Origin: Gp6-AA40 sp035649395
GTDB taxonomy: Bacteria > Acidobacteriota > Vicinamibacteria > Vicinamibacterales > UBA2999
DNA length: 64,000 nucleotides
Assembly: GCA_035649395.1 (NCBI GenBank)
Contig: DASRJR010000215.1
Coordinates: forward strand, 1 to 64,000
Direction: 5' to 3'
Position 1 is the stretch's first letter. Each line of letters starts with the position of its first letter. Made by a program: the position numbers and the translations under genes. The notes below the pieces were generated by a model that saw only the letters and a list, made by a program, of their open reading frames with translations, was not told the origin of the DNA and searched no databases. Of the stretch, positions 47,490 to 55,898 are shown piece after piece.

Positions 47490-48767
47490 ATGCACCCCGA
47501 ACAGGTTGCTGTGGCAGTCGATCTACCGGCGCTTCTCGATCGCGTCTACTACCGTTACCCGTCTTTCCTCATAGACGCTATTGCCGAGCACGAGCCGGGT
47601 CACCGGCTCGTGGCCGTCAAGAACGTCACCATCAACGAAGAGTTCTTCCAGGGCCACTTCCCAGGTTCCCCGCTGATGCCGGCGGTGTTGATGATCGAGG
47701 CGCTGACGCAAGTGGCGGCGGCATTGCTTCTGGAGCGTGTCGACGCGCCGCTCGCGGCGCGGGTGTGGCTCCGCGGCGTCAACAACGCCAAGTTCAGAAC
47801 TCCCGTCGTGCCGGGCGACCGGCTGTATCTCGATGTCACCCTTGGGCGCGTGCGCTCGCGTCTTGCGACGGCCCAGGCCTCGGCGGTCGTCAACGGGCAA
47901 CTGGCGGCCGAGGCCGAGCTGTTACTCGGGATTGAGCCTCCCCAGGCCACGATCGACCCCACGGCCCACGTTCACGCGGGTGCGGTCGTGGGCGAGGGCA
48001 CGACGATTGGCCCACATGCGGTCATCGGCCCTGATGTCCGTGTCGGCACGCACTGCCAGATCGGCGCCTCGGTCGTGATCGAAGGGTGGACGGAGATCGG
48101 CGACGGAACACAGATCTATCCGATGGCCTCGATCGGCCTCGCGCCGCAGGATCTGAAATACCGCGGAGAGCGGACCAAGCTGATCGTCGGCCGCAACAAC
48201 ATCTTCCGCGAGTTCGTCACGATCAACCGCGGAACGATGGGCGGCGGCGGCGAGACGACGATTGGTGACGACAATCTGTTCATGGCGTACGTGCATGTCG
48301 CCCACGACTGCCATATCGGCAGCCACACCATCTTTGGCCCCCACGCCACGCTCGGTGGGCACGTGCACGTCGAGGACTTCGCCAACGTGAGCGCCGGATC
48401 GGCCGTGCATCAGTTCTGCCGCGTCGGCAAGCACGGGTTCATCGGCGGCTACTCGGTGGTCACGAAGGACGCGTTGCCGTTCGGCCGCACGATCGGCAGC
48501 CGGCCCGCGCGCATCTTCGGCGTCAACACGATCGGGTTGTCGCGCCGCGGGTTCACGCCGGCGACCATCAGCCAGCTGCGCTCGGCGTTTAGGTATCTGC
48601 TGCAGTCCAAGCTGAACACGACGCGGGCACTGGTGACGATCGAGCAGGACAAGTCGTTGTCGGCGCCGGAGATTCACTATCTGGTCGACTTCATCCGCCA
48701 CTCGCAGCGCGGGGTCATCCTCCGGCGACCGACACGCCGCGCCGAGGAGCTCGTGGCCGACGAGTAG
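47490..48767 (+). CDS. fabZ-lpxA: Fusion: FabZ 3-hydroxyacyl-ACP dehydratase + LpxA acyltransferase
   Basis: A 425-residue bifunctional protein. Residues 1-150 are FabZ, with the hot-dog fold and catalytic H56 (FFQGHFPGSP) and E70 (MIEALTQ). Residues about 155-425 are LpxA, a left-handed beta helix of hexapeptide repeats (GAVVGEGTTIGPHAVIG, GASVVIEGWTEIGDGT) with NRGTMGGGGETTIGDDN and AHDCHIG (H272, H275). The first domain dehydrates 3-hydroxyacyl-ACP; the second transfers 3-hydroxyacyl from ACP to UDP-GlcNAc (lipid A step 1). Both use the same ACP-bound substrate, so the fusion may balance membrane and lipid A synthesis. No internal start or stop suggests two genes. Confidence 0.93.
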   Translation: MHPEQVAVAVDLPALLDRVYYRYPSFLIDAIAEHEPGHRLVAVKNVTINEEFFQGHFPGSPLMPAVLMIEALTQVAAALLLERVDAPLAARVWLRGVNNAKFRTPVVPGDRLYLDVTLGRVRSRLATAQASAVVNGQLAAEAELLLGIEPPQATIDPTAHVHAGAVVGEGTTIGPHAVIGPDVRVGTHCQIGASVVIEGWTEIGDGTQIYPMASIGLAPQDLKYRGERTKLIVGRNNIFREFVTINRGTMGGGGETTIGDDNLFMAYVHVAHDCHIGSHTIFGPHATLGGHVHVEDFANVSAGSAVHQFCRVGKHGFIGGYSVVTKDALPFGRTIGSRPARIFGVNTIGLSRRGFTPATISQLRSAFRYLLQSKLNTTRALVTIEQDKSLSAPEIHYLVDFIRHSQRGVILRRPTRRAEELVADE

Positions 48768-48775
48768 AGGACCGT

Positions 48776-49597
48776 GTGAAGCTCGGCATCATTGCCGGTA
48801 ACGGCCGCTTTCCGTTTCTCGTTCTCGAGGCGGCGTGCGCTCAGAAGCACGATGTCACTATCGTCGCGATCAAGGAAGAGACGTTTCCGGAATTGAACGA
48901 TGCGGCGAAGCGTCAAGGCGCGGCCATCCACTGGATCTCGCTCGGTCAATTGGGCAGGTGCATCGCTGTCCTCAAAGAGGCCGGTGCGAGCAAGGCGGTG
49001 ATGGCCGGACAGGTGAAGCACACGAAGATCTTCGCGGGTGTCGTGCCCGACCGGACGTTTCTCGGCGTGCTCATGAGCCTGACCACCAAGAGCACGGACG
49101 GCTTGATCGGTGCGGTGGCCAGGGTGATGAAGGATCACGGCATCGACTTGATCGATTCGACGACGCTGCTGTCACCGCTGCTGGCGAGGTCTGGCGTGCT
49201 CACGCGCCGCGAGCCGACGGCGGACGAACAGCGCGACTTCGAGTTCGGCTATCGGATCGCCGACGCAATCGCGGGGCTGGACGTTGGACAGACGATTGCG
49301 GTGAAGCACTTGGCCGTCGTCGCTGTCGAAGCGATGGAAGGCACCGACGAAGTGATCGGGCGCGCCGGGCATCTAGCCGGGCCGGGGGTTCGGCTCATCA
49401 AGGTTGCCAAGCCGAATCAGGACATGCGCTTCGACGTGCCGGTGATCGGCTTCGCCACGATTCAGGCGATGCGGGTCGCGGGGGTGAGCGCGCTCTCGAT
49501 CGATGCCGGCAAGACGCTGGTGCTCGATGGCGACGCCGTGTTTGCCTCGGCCAACGAAGCCGGGATCACGATCGTGGGACGGCCACGCCCCTCATGA
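48776..49597 (+). CDS. lpxI: UDP-2,3-diacylglucosamine pyrophosphatase LpxI
   Basis: Lipid A pathway step converting UDP-2,3-diacylglucosamine to lipid X; LpxI replaces LpxH in many bacteria. The 273-residue product has the DUF1009 features: KLGIIAGNGRFPFLVLEAA, AVMAGQVKHTKIF, DSTTLLSPLLA, VAVEAMEGTDEVIGRAG and KVAKPNQDMRFDVPVIG. The start is GTG 48776, eight bases after lpxA. It overlaps the next gene by ATGA. Confidence 0.93.
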   Translation: MKLGIIAGNGRFPFLVLEAACAQKHDVTIVAIKEETFPELNDAAKRQGAAIHWISLGQLGRCIAVLKEAGASKAVMAGQVKHTKIFAGVVPDRTFLGVLMSLTTKSTDGLIGAVARVMKDHGIDLIDSTTLLSPLLARSGVLTRREPTADEQRDFEFGYRIADAIAGLDVGQTIAVKHLAVVAVEAMEGTDEVIGRAGHLAGPGVRLIKVAKPNQDMRFDVPVIGFATIQAMRVAGVSALSIDAGKTLVLDGDAVFASANEAGITIVGRPRPS

Positions 49598-50532
49598 CGA
49601 AGCTGCGCGTCGCCGTCGTCGGGGTCGGACACCTGGGTCAGCATCACGCGCGGCTGCTGTCGGCGATGGACGACGTCGAGCTCGTCGGCGTGGTCGATAC
49701 GAAGCCGGGCCGAGCGGAAGAGGTCGCGGTAAAGTACGGCACCCGCGCGTTCAACGCCGCCGATCTCAATGGGACCGTCGACGCGGTCACGATTGCCGTT
49801 CCGACGATCTCTCACGTCCACGTGGCGCTCCCGTTCATCGACCAGGGCATCGCTGTCCTCGTCGAGAAGCCGCTCGCGGCATCGATGAAGGAAGCCGATC
49901 ACCTCGTCGACGCGGCCGCGCGAAAAGGGGTGACGCTGGCCGCCGGACATACCGAGCGTTTCAATCCGGCCGTCGCTGCCGTGCTCCCGCTGGTCACGGA
50001 TCCGCGGTTCGTCGAGATCCATCGGCTGGGCGCCTTCCCTGAGCGCAGCCTCGACATCGACGTGATCTTCGATCTGATGATTCATGACCTCGATCTGCTG
50101 CTCGCCTCCGTCCGCTCCGACGTCGTCGGTGTGGAAGCAATCGGGGTCAACGTGCTGACGCCGCGGACCGACATCGCGAACGCGAGACTGCGATTTGCCT
50201 CGGGGTGTGTCGCCAATGTCACTGCCAGCCGGATCAGCCGGGATCGCGTGCGGAAGGTGCGTTTCTTTCAGCACGATTCGTATGTGTCGGTCGACTACGC
50301 GACGCAGGAAGTCGAGGTGTATCGGCTGGCGGCCGACGCCGACGGTGCGGGGCGGCCGGTGATTCAAGGCGGCAAGCTCGACATCGCGAACGAGGAGCCG
50401 CTCAAACGCGAGCTGGCCGATTTCGTCGACGCGGTACGGACGCGCCGAGAGCCAGGCGTGTCCGGCCGTGCCGGGCGTGATGCGCTCGCGCTGGCGACGC
50501 GAGTGGCCGAGGCGATGAGCAGTTCAGTGTAG
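49594..50532 (+). CDS. Gfo/Idh/MocA-family oxidoreductase, possible GnnA-like
   Basis: NAD(P)-dependent sugar dehydrogenase. The 312-residue product starts with the Rossmann signature VAVVGVGHLGQHHARLL and has the family Lys motif VLVEKPLAAS and DLMIHDLDLLLA. The start overlaps lpxI by ATGA, so it belongs to the lipid A operon. In some bacteria the neighbouring oxidoreductase (GnnA) makes UDP-GlcNAc 3-ketone for an amide-linked lipid A, but it needs an aminotransferase (GnnB) that is not seen here. That role is therefore a hypothesis. Confidence 0.82.
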   Translation: MTKLRVAVVGVGHLGQHHARLLSAMDDVELVGVVDTKPGRAEEVAVKYGTRAFNAADLNGTVDAVTIAVPTISHVHVALPFIDQGIAVLVEKPLAASMKEADHLVDAAARKGVTLAAGHTERFNPAVAAVLPLVTDPRFVEIHRLGAFPERSLDIDVIFDLMIHDLDLLLASVRSDVVGVEAIGVNVLTPRTDIANARLRFASGCVANVTASRISRDRVRKVRFFQHDSYVSVDYATQEVEVYRLAADADGAGRPVIQGGKLDIANEEPLKRELADFVDAVRTRREPGVSGRAGRDALALATRVAEAMSSSV

Positions 50533-50533
50533 A

Positions 50534-50557
50534 GCGGGCCGGGTTCTTTAGGCCCGC
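50534..50557 (+). repeat. Intergenic hairpin of the GTAG family (copy 8)
   Basis: GCGGGCC, loop GGGTTCTTTA, GGCCCGC, preceded by GTGTAGA. Stem of 7 bp; the loop ends in TTTA. It lies directly after the Gfo/Idh gene and 52 bases before the menaquinone gene set. Confidence 0.7.
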
Positions 50558-50608
50558 CGCGTACCGTGGCGTGAGTGCGTTTGTTTGCACCAGTTCGTTA
50601 GTTCGAAC

Positions 50609-51508
50609 ATGAACACATCGACGACGTTCGACCGTTACATGGAGCGCATCGAGGCCGGCGAGGCGCTGGCGCCCGCCGAAATCCAGGAGCTGGCAACGAC
50701 GCCTGACATCCTGCCGCTCGGCATGTTGGCCGATACCTGGCGCCGACGGCGCTCTGGCGCGCGCGCCACCTTTCTGCGTGTTGAAACCGTCCCGATCGAT
50801 GCGGCGTTCGACGAGCCGCTGCCGCCGATGGCGCGTGAGATCAGGATTACGGGTTCGCCAGTGGACTTGCCATCGGCCGTCACGAGCGTGTCTCGCGCGA
50901 AGACGGCGGCAGGGGAGCGCACGGTGTCCGCTTTCTCGTGGAGCGACGTCGAACGCCTCGGCGACGGTGAGTCTGGCGGGGTTGCCGGAGTGTTGACGTC
51001 GTTGCGTGCCGCCGGCCTCGATTCGATCGCCGATCTGCCGATGGACCGGATCGCCGATCTCGACGCGGCCGTTCGCGATCTCGTGACGGCGGGGTTCAGT
51101 CGTCTGCGTCTGACGATCGACAAGCTGGCCGCGGCCGACCGTACGGGGCTGTTCGTCCGCGCCAGCCACCTGCACGAACGCTACGCCTGTATCCAGTTGA
51201 TCAGCCCACTGCCGATGACGCTCGCAACGTTTCGCCCTACCACCGGTTACGAGGACGTGAAGACCGTAGCGATCGCGCGGCTTGCCGCGCCTGAGGTGCC
51301 GAGCATCCAAGTCGATTGGCAGCGATACGGGCCCAAGTTGGCGCAGGTCGCGCTGACGTTTGGCGCCGACGACATCGACGGGATTTCCGCCTCGGAGGAC
51401 GCCCCCGCGGGGAGGCGCCGAGCGCCGCTCGAGGAGATTCGTCGCAACATCGAGGCCGCCGGCTACACCCCGGTCGAGCGTGACGGCCGGTTCGCCCCAC
51501 TCGCCTGA
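50609..51508 (+). CDS. MqnE-like protein lacking the radical SAM cysteines
   Basis: A 299-residue protein in the position where an aminofutalosine synthase (MqnE) would be expected. Aligning by eye, its start (YMERIEAGEALAPAEIQEL, then DILPLGMLADTWRRRRSG), middle (VSAFSWSDVERLG, AAGLDSIADLP) and end (VKTVAIARLAAPEVPSIQVDW, VALTFGADDIDGI, IEAAGYTPVERDGRFA) follow the MqnE/MqnC family. The region that should carry CxxxCxxC has none, and the only Cys is in ERYACIQ. It cannot hold the catalytic cluster, so it is either a regulatory/partner subunit or a decaying gene. The frame is intact and overlaps mqnA (TGATG). A TTG eight codons upstream is an alternative start. Confidence 0.78.
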   Translation: MNTSTTFDRYMERIEAGEALAPAEIQELATTPDILPLGMLADTWRRRRSGARATFLRVETVPIDAAFDEPLPPMAREIRITGSPVDLPSAVTSVSRAKTAAGERTVSAFSWSDVERLGDGESGGVAGVLTSLRAAGLDSIADLPMDRIADLDAAVRDLVTAGFSRLRLTIDKLAAADRTGLFVRASHLHERYACIQLISPLPMTLATFRPTTGYEDVKTVAIARLAAPEVPSIQVDWQRYGPKLAQVALTFGADDIDGISASEDAPAGRRRAPLEEIRRNIEAAGYTPVERDGRFAPLA

Positions 51509-52323
51509 TGCCGGCTTCGGTCGAACACACGCGGCGGCCGCTGCGCATTGGTGCGGTCGGCTATCTGAACGCACGACCGTTGACGTGGGCACTCGATCGC
51601 GAGCCGTCACGCTGGCGAGTTCGCTACGACGTGCCATCGGTGTGTGCCTCGCTGCTGCACGCCGATGAGGTCGACCTGGGTCTCGTACCGTCCGTGGAGT
51701 ACCTGCAGTCACCGGACTATCGGATGATTCCGGGTGTCGGCGTCGGCTCGCGCGGGCCGATCGCTTCAGTCGCGCTCTATACGACTCGGCCGGTTGCCGA
51801 CGTCAGATCGATTGCGCTCGACACGAGCTCGCGAACATCCGTGGCACTCATCCAGGTGCTATGCCACCACCACTTTCGGATTCGCCCGGAATTCGTCTCA
51901 CACCGGCCCGACCTTGCCGCGATGGTGCGGGCCGCCGACGCGGCGCTGCTGATCGGCGATCCTGCGTTCGATGCCGAGCACGAGGCGCTCGGACTGCAGA
52001 AGGTCGATTTGGGCGAGGAATGGACTCGGCTGAGCGGTCTGCCGTTCATCTATGCGGCGTGGACCGGGCGGACCGGTGTTGCAGATGCCGCGGATGTCAG
52101 CGCGTTGCAGGAGGCGCAGGCCGAAGGTGTCCGGGCGTCCGAGGCGATCGCCGCCGAATACGGGCGCGGCGATGCGAGGCGCACGGCCAGAGCCGCAGCG
52201 TACCTAAGGGATAATGTGAAATACGGTATCGGAGCGGATGAAGCCCGAGGACTGCAGTTGTTCCTGGACTACGCCGCGGATCTCGGCTTGGCTCCGGCAC
52301 GCCGACGGCTGGAATTCTTCTGA
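51508..52323 (+). CDS. mqnA: Chorismate dehydratase (futalosine pathway)
   Basis: Converts chorismate to 3-[(1-carboxyvinyl)oxy]benzoate, the first step of futalosine menaquinone synthesis. The 271-residue periplasmic-binding-protein-like fold has RIGAVGYLNARPLTWAL, DVPSVCASLLHADEVDLGLVPSVEYLQ, IALDTSSRTSVALIQVLC and LPFIYAAWTGR. ATG shares TGATG with the preceding stop. Transcribed with mqnC, mqnX and a prenyltransferase. Confidence 0.93.
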   Translation: MPASVEHTRRPLRIGAVGYLNARPLTWALDREPSRWRVRYDVPSVCASLLHADEVDLGLVPSVEYLQSPDYRMIPGVGVGSRGPIASVALYTTRPVADVRSIALDTSSRTSVALIQVLCHHHFRIRPEFVSHRPDLAAMVRAADAALLIGDPAFDAEHEALGLQKVDLGEEWTRLSGLPFIYAAWTGRTGVADAADVSALQEAQAEGVRASEAIAAEYGRGDARRTARAAAYLRDNVKYGIGADEARGLQLFLDYAADLGLAPARRRLEFF

Positions 52324-52362
52324 CATATAGTTTCCGGCTTTAGCCAGACCTGAAGCTGTAGC

Positions 52363-52410
52363 GTCCGGCTTCCTGACCGCCGTAGCCGTGGCGGAGGCGG
52401 TGAGCCGGAC
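52363..52410 (+). repeat. Nested hairpin of the GTAG family (copy 9, with insert)
   Basis: GTCCGGC (52363-52369) pairs with GCCGGAC (52404-52410), as in copies 3 and 4. Here the loop holds an insert with its own CCGCC / GGCGG stem (52377-52394). A degraded copy (CCGGC-TTTA-GCC) precedes it at about 52333-52348. The unit is preceded by TGTAGC and lies before mqnC. Confidence 0.65.
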
Positions 52411-52421
52411 TTGAGCGAACG

Positions 52422-53624
52422 ATGATCGATACGATTGCCAAGAAGGTGCTTGACGGCGGCCGAGTCGACGCCGGTGAGGCGCTGCACCTCTATCGTCACG
52501 CGCCGACACACCTGCTCGGTCACCTCGCCGACGCCATCCGCGTCCGCAAGCACCCCGAGGGCATCGTCACCTACATCATCGACCGCAACGTCAACTACAC
52601 GAATATCTGCGTCGCCAGGTGCAACTTCTGCGCGTTCTATCGCCCGGTCGGCTCCAGCGACGGGTACGTCCTCGGCTTCGACGAGATTTTCCAGAAGATC
52701 GACGAGACCATCGCCGTTGGCGGCAACCAACTGCTGCTGCAGGGTGGCCACAACCCCGACCTGCCGATTCAGTGGTACGAGGACTTGTTCCGCGCGGTGA
52801 AGGCGCGCTATCCCGAGTTCAAGCTGCACGCGCTGTCGCCACCTGAAGTGCTGCACATCGCCCGTTTGAATCGGGTCGCGGTGCCGACGGTCATCGAACG
52901 CCTGGTTGCGGCCGGTCTCGACAGCATCCCGGGAGGCGGCGCGGAGATTCTGGTCGATCGCGTACGCACGCTGTTGAACTGCTACAGCAAGGCGACGTCC
53001 GACGAGTGGATCGACGTGATGCGTGAGGCGCACAACGCCGGACTTCGGACGACGGCGACGATGATGTATGGGACGGTCGAGACCGATGAGGAGCGCATTG
53101 AGCACATGATGCGTCTGCGCGATCTCCAGGACGAGACCGCTGGCTTCACCGCGTTCATCACCTGGAGCTACCAGCCGGAGCACACCGAGCACGGCGGCTA
53201 CGAAGCGACCGGCATCGACTACCTTCGCACCCTGGCGCTGTCGCGGATCGTCCTCGACAACTTCGACAACGTGCAAGCGTCGTGGGTCACGCAGGGCGGA
53301 AAGGTCGGGCAGCTCAGTCTCGCCTACGGCGCCAACGACATGGGCAGCGTGATGATCGAAGAGAACGTCGTGCGCGCGGCCGGCGCCAGTTACTGCATGG
53401 ACGAGCTCGAGATCGTCGTCAACATCGAGGACGCCGGCTTCACGCCCAAGCGGCGCAACATGCATTACGAGATCCTCGGAGATCCGATCTTCCGCGACCG
53501 CGAGGTCCCGCGCATGCTGTCGCTCGCGACCGCGCGCGCCGACGGTGACACGTCGGTCCCGGAGGAGCTGCGCAACTACCAGGCTCGCAGCCGGGCGGGC
53601 AAGACGCTTCGGCTCGCAGAATAG
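52422..53624 (+). CDS. mqnC: Cyclic dehypoxanthinyl futalosine synthase, radical SAM
   Basis: Cyclises dehypoxanthinyl futalosine in menaquinone synthesis. The 400-residue product has the radical SAM cluster motif CVARCNFC (C63, C67, C70) after DRNVNYTNI, the GGNQLLLQGGHNPDLP and LHALSPPEV segments, GLDSIPGGGAEIL, LRDLQDETAGFTAFI and the MqnC-type end YEILGDPIFRDRE. A GAGCGAACG stretch precedes ATG 52422. Confidence 0.94.
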   Translation: MIDTIAKKVLDGGRVDAGEALHLYRHAPTHLLGHLADAIRVRKHPEGIVTYIIDRNVNYTNICVARCNFCAFYRPVGSSDGYVLGFDEIFQKIDETIAVGGNQLLLQGGHNPDLPIQWYEDLFRAVKARYPEFKLHALSPPEVLHIARLNRVAVPTVIERLVAAGLDSIPGGGAEILVDRVRTLLNCYSKATSDEWIDVMREAHNAGLRTTATMMYGTVETDEERIEHMMRLRDLQDETAGFTAFITWSYQPEHTEHGGYEATGIDYLRTLALSRIVLDNFDNVQASWVTQGGKVGQLSLAYGANDMGSVMIEENVVRAAGASYCMDELEIVVNIEDAGFTPKRRNMHYEILGDPIFRDREVPRMLSLATARADGDTSVPEELRNYQARSRAGKTLRLAE

Positions 53625-53642
53625 CAACACCGAGATGAGCCG

Positions 53643-54914
53643 ATGTCGGACGCGCCCCCGCTGACAGTCAAGGCGCAGTGGGTCGTACCGATTGCACGAG
53701 CGCCGATCCGTAACGGCTTTGTCACCATCGGCGGGAACGACCGCATTCAGTCTGTTGATTCGAGCATCCCCGAACCTGGCGGGGTAGTCGATCTCGGCCG
53801 GGTCGTGCTGTTGCCGGCTCTCGTCAACGCGCACACGCATCTGGAGCTGTCGTATCTGCGCGGGAGTGTGCCGCCCAGCGGGAGCTTCAACGAGTGGGTG
53901 TCTGATTTGATGTCGCGGCGTCGCGCCTGGCCCGACCCGGCGGCACCAGCGATTCTCGAAGCGGCTCGCCAGGCGATCGACGAAGCACACCGCTCCGGAA
54001 CCGGTGTCATCGGCGACATCAGCAACACGCTGGTCACCGTCGACCTGCTCAGAGACGCGAGAATGGCGGCGCACGTCTTCTACGAGCAGCTCGGGTTCAA
54101 CATCCCGGATGCCGCCGCCAAAGTCGCCGGGGCCAGGGACGCGATCGCGATGACAGTCACTGGCGACGACCGGATTCGCCTCAGCCTTGCGCCCCACGCA
54201 CCGTACTCAGTCTCGCCGGAGCTGTTTCACGCGATTCGAGCCGACGTCGACGCGGCTCCGCATCCCCTCACGACCGTGCATCTGGGTGAATCACCGCAGG
54301 AGATCCAACTGTTGCGAGATGGCACGGGAGCCACGCGCGTCATGCTCGAGCGGCTCGGCGTGTGGACGGATGAGTGGAAGCCGCCTGGCGTCTCGCCGGT
54401 CACGTACCTCGCCGACCTCGGATTCCTCGATGCGCGCACGCTCGTCGTGCATGGCGTGCAGTTCGACTCGGCTGACCTCGCCAAGCTGCGCACGATCGGC
54501 GCGACGCTCGTCTCGTGCCCGAGGAGCAACGTGTATGTCGGCGTCGGATCGCCGCCACTCCAGTCGTTCTATGACGCGGGTGTGCCGGTGGCGTTCGGCA
54601 CTGACAGCCTCGCGAGTGTTGCCGATCTCAACATGTTCAACGAGCTGGCCGAGGCGCGGCGAATTGCGCCTGGGGTACCGGCGCGGCGGCTGCTGGAAAG
54701 CGCGACGCTGACGGGCGCCCGAGCGCTCGGTTTCGCGAGCGATTTCGGCAGTGTGGACGTCGGCAAGCGTGCGGTGTTTTCAGTGGTGAGAATGCCGCGC
54801 CGAGCCGTGCGTGATGTGGAAGAATTTCTTGTGAGTGGCATCGCAGCCGATGCCATCAGGCCGTTCGACCTGTCGGCGCGCATGAATTCGGCCGTCGTGG
54901 ACAGGCCGCAGTGA
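53643..54914 (+). CDS. mqnX: Aminodeoxyfutalosine deaminase, amidohydrolase family
   Basis: Deaminates aminofutalosine to futalosine in one branch of the pathway. The 423-residue product has an amidohydrolase fold: the VNAHTHLELS metal motif (H64, H66), SLAPHAPYSVS, TTVHLGES, LVVHGVQFDSADL and AFGTDSLASVADLNMF with the metal-binding Asp. It follows mqnC by 18 bases and shares TGATG with the prenyltransferase gene. Assignment relies on the menaquinone context; a related nucleoside deaminase is the alternative. Confidence 0.85.
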   Translation: MSDAPPLTVKAQWVVPIARAPIRNGFVTIGGNDRIQSVDSSIPEPGGVVDLGRVVLLPALVNAHTHLELSYLRGSVPPSGSFNEWVSDLMSRRRAWPDPAAPAILEAARQAIDEAHRSGTGVIGDISNTLVTVDLLRDARMAAHVFYEQLGFNIPDAAAKVAGARDAIAMTVTGDDRIRLSLAPHAPYSVSPELFHAIRADVDAAPHPLTTVHLGESPQEIQLLRDGTGATRVMLERLGVWTDEWKPPGVSPVTYLADLGFLDARTLVVHGVQFDSADLAKLRTIGATLVSCPRSNVYVGVGSPPLQSFYDAGVPVAFGTDSLASVADLNMFNELAEARRIAPGVPARRLLESATLTGARALGFASDFGSVDVGKRAVFSVVRMPRRAVRDVEEFLVSGIAADAIRPFDLSARMNSAVVDRPQ

Positions 54915-55765
54915 TGAGCACGCTCGCGACATACCTCTCATTCGTTCGTTTCAGCCATTCGGTGTTCGCCTTACCGTTTGCGCTGATCGGCGCGCTGCTG
55001 GCGTGGCGTGATCATCCGTTCTCGTGGACGCAGATCGGCTGGATCGTCGTCTGCATGGTCAGCGCCCGCAGCGCGGCGATGGGTTTCAACCGACTCGTCG
55101 ACGCCCACGACGATGCCCTGAATCCACGTACGGCGATGCGCGAACTGCCACGGGGCGCGATGAGCCGCACGGATGCGATCCTGTTCGTCGTCATCGCGTC
55201 GACGATCTTCGTGCTGGCGGCCTCTCGTTTGAGCACGCTGTGCTTGCTGTTGTCGCCCCTGGCGCTCGCGATCGTGTTCTGGTACTCGTTGGCCAAACGC
55301 GTGACCGCGTACACGCAGTTGTTCCTCGGTCTTGCCATGGCGGTGGCGCCGGTCGGAGGCTGGCTGGCGGCCGGCGGCAGAGGGGGACTCGAGCCATGGT
55401 TGCTGGGTCTCGGGATCGGGTTGTGGGTTGGCGGCTTCGACATCCTCTACGCCTGTCAGGACGTCGACTTCGATCGCGGCCATGGCTTGCGCTCGATCCC
55501 CACGCGATTCGGCGTCGCGAGGTCGATCGCACTGTCACGTCTGATGCACGTCGGCGCCGTCGTGACGATGGCCGTGCTGTGGCAGGCCGCGCGCTTGCCG
55601 GCACTGTATCTGGCCGGCGTCGCGTGTGTGGCCGTTCTGCTGTTCTACGAGCAGTCGCTCGTCCGCGCCGACGACTTGTCGCAGGTGAAAAAGGCCTTCG
55701 ATCTCAACGGGTGGGTCGGCATTATCTACTTCGCTGTCACGGCGCTCGCACTCTACATCGGCTAG
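54914..55765 (+). CDS. mqnP: UbiA-family prenyltransferase (menaquinone pathway)
   Basis: Attaches the isoprenoid tail to the naphthoate (or benzoate) ring at the membrane. The 283-residue product has about eight to nine helices, the first Asp-rich motif NRLVDAHDD and the second DVDFDRGHG (both bind Mg-prenyl diphosphate), and FVRFSHSVFALPFALIG at the start. The ATG shares TGATG with mqnX. The gene ends before an inverted repeat that holds the ubiE start. The mqnP name reflects the cluster; ubiA is the family. Confidence 0.85.
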   Translation: MSTLATYLSFVRFSHSVFALPFALIGALLAWRDHPFSWTQIGWIVVCMVSARSAAMGFNRLVDAHDDALNPRTAMRELPRGAMSRTDAILFVVIASTIFVLAASRLSTLCLLLSPLALAIVFWYSLAKRVTAYTQLFLGLAMAVAPVGGWLAAGGRGGLEPWLLGLGIGLWVGGFDILYACQDVDFDRGHGLRSIPTRFGVARSIALSRLMHVGAVVTMAVLWQAARLPALYLAGVACVAVLLFYEQSLVRADDLSQVKKAFDLNGWVGIIYFAVTALALYIG

Positions 55766-55777
55766 CCACGGAGAACG

Positions 55778-55898
55778 TAGCCACGGAGGACACTAAGATC
55801 ACGAAGCTTTGGCCACTAAGATCACGGAGAACACGAAACGAGATCCTTAGTGCTCTTAGTGTCCTCAGTGGCAATAATCTCCGTGTCCTCCGTGGCTA
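55778..55898. repeat. Nested inverted repeat containing the ubiE start
   Basis: TAGCCACGGAGGACAC (55778-55793) is exactly complementary to GTGTCCTCCGTGGCTA (55883-55898). Inside, CACTAAGATC occurs twice (55791-55800, 55814-55823) with inverted GATCCTTAGTG and CTTAGTG copies (near 55842-55864). The words resemble the CCACGGAGGACAC-type repeat seen between genes in several soil phyla. Confidence 0.85.
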
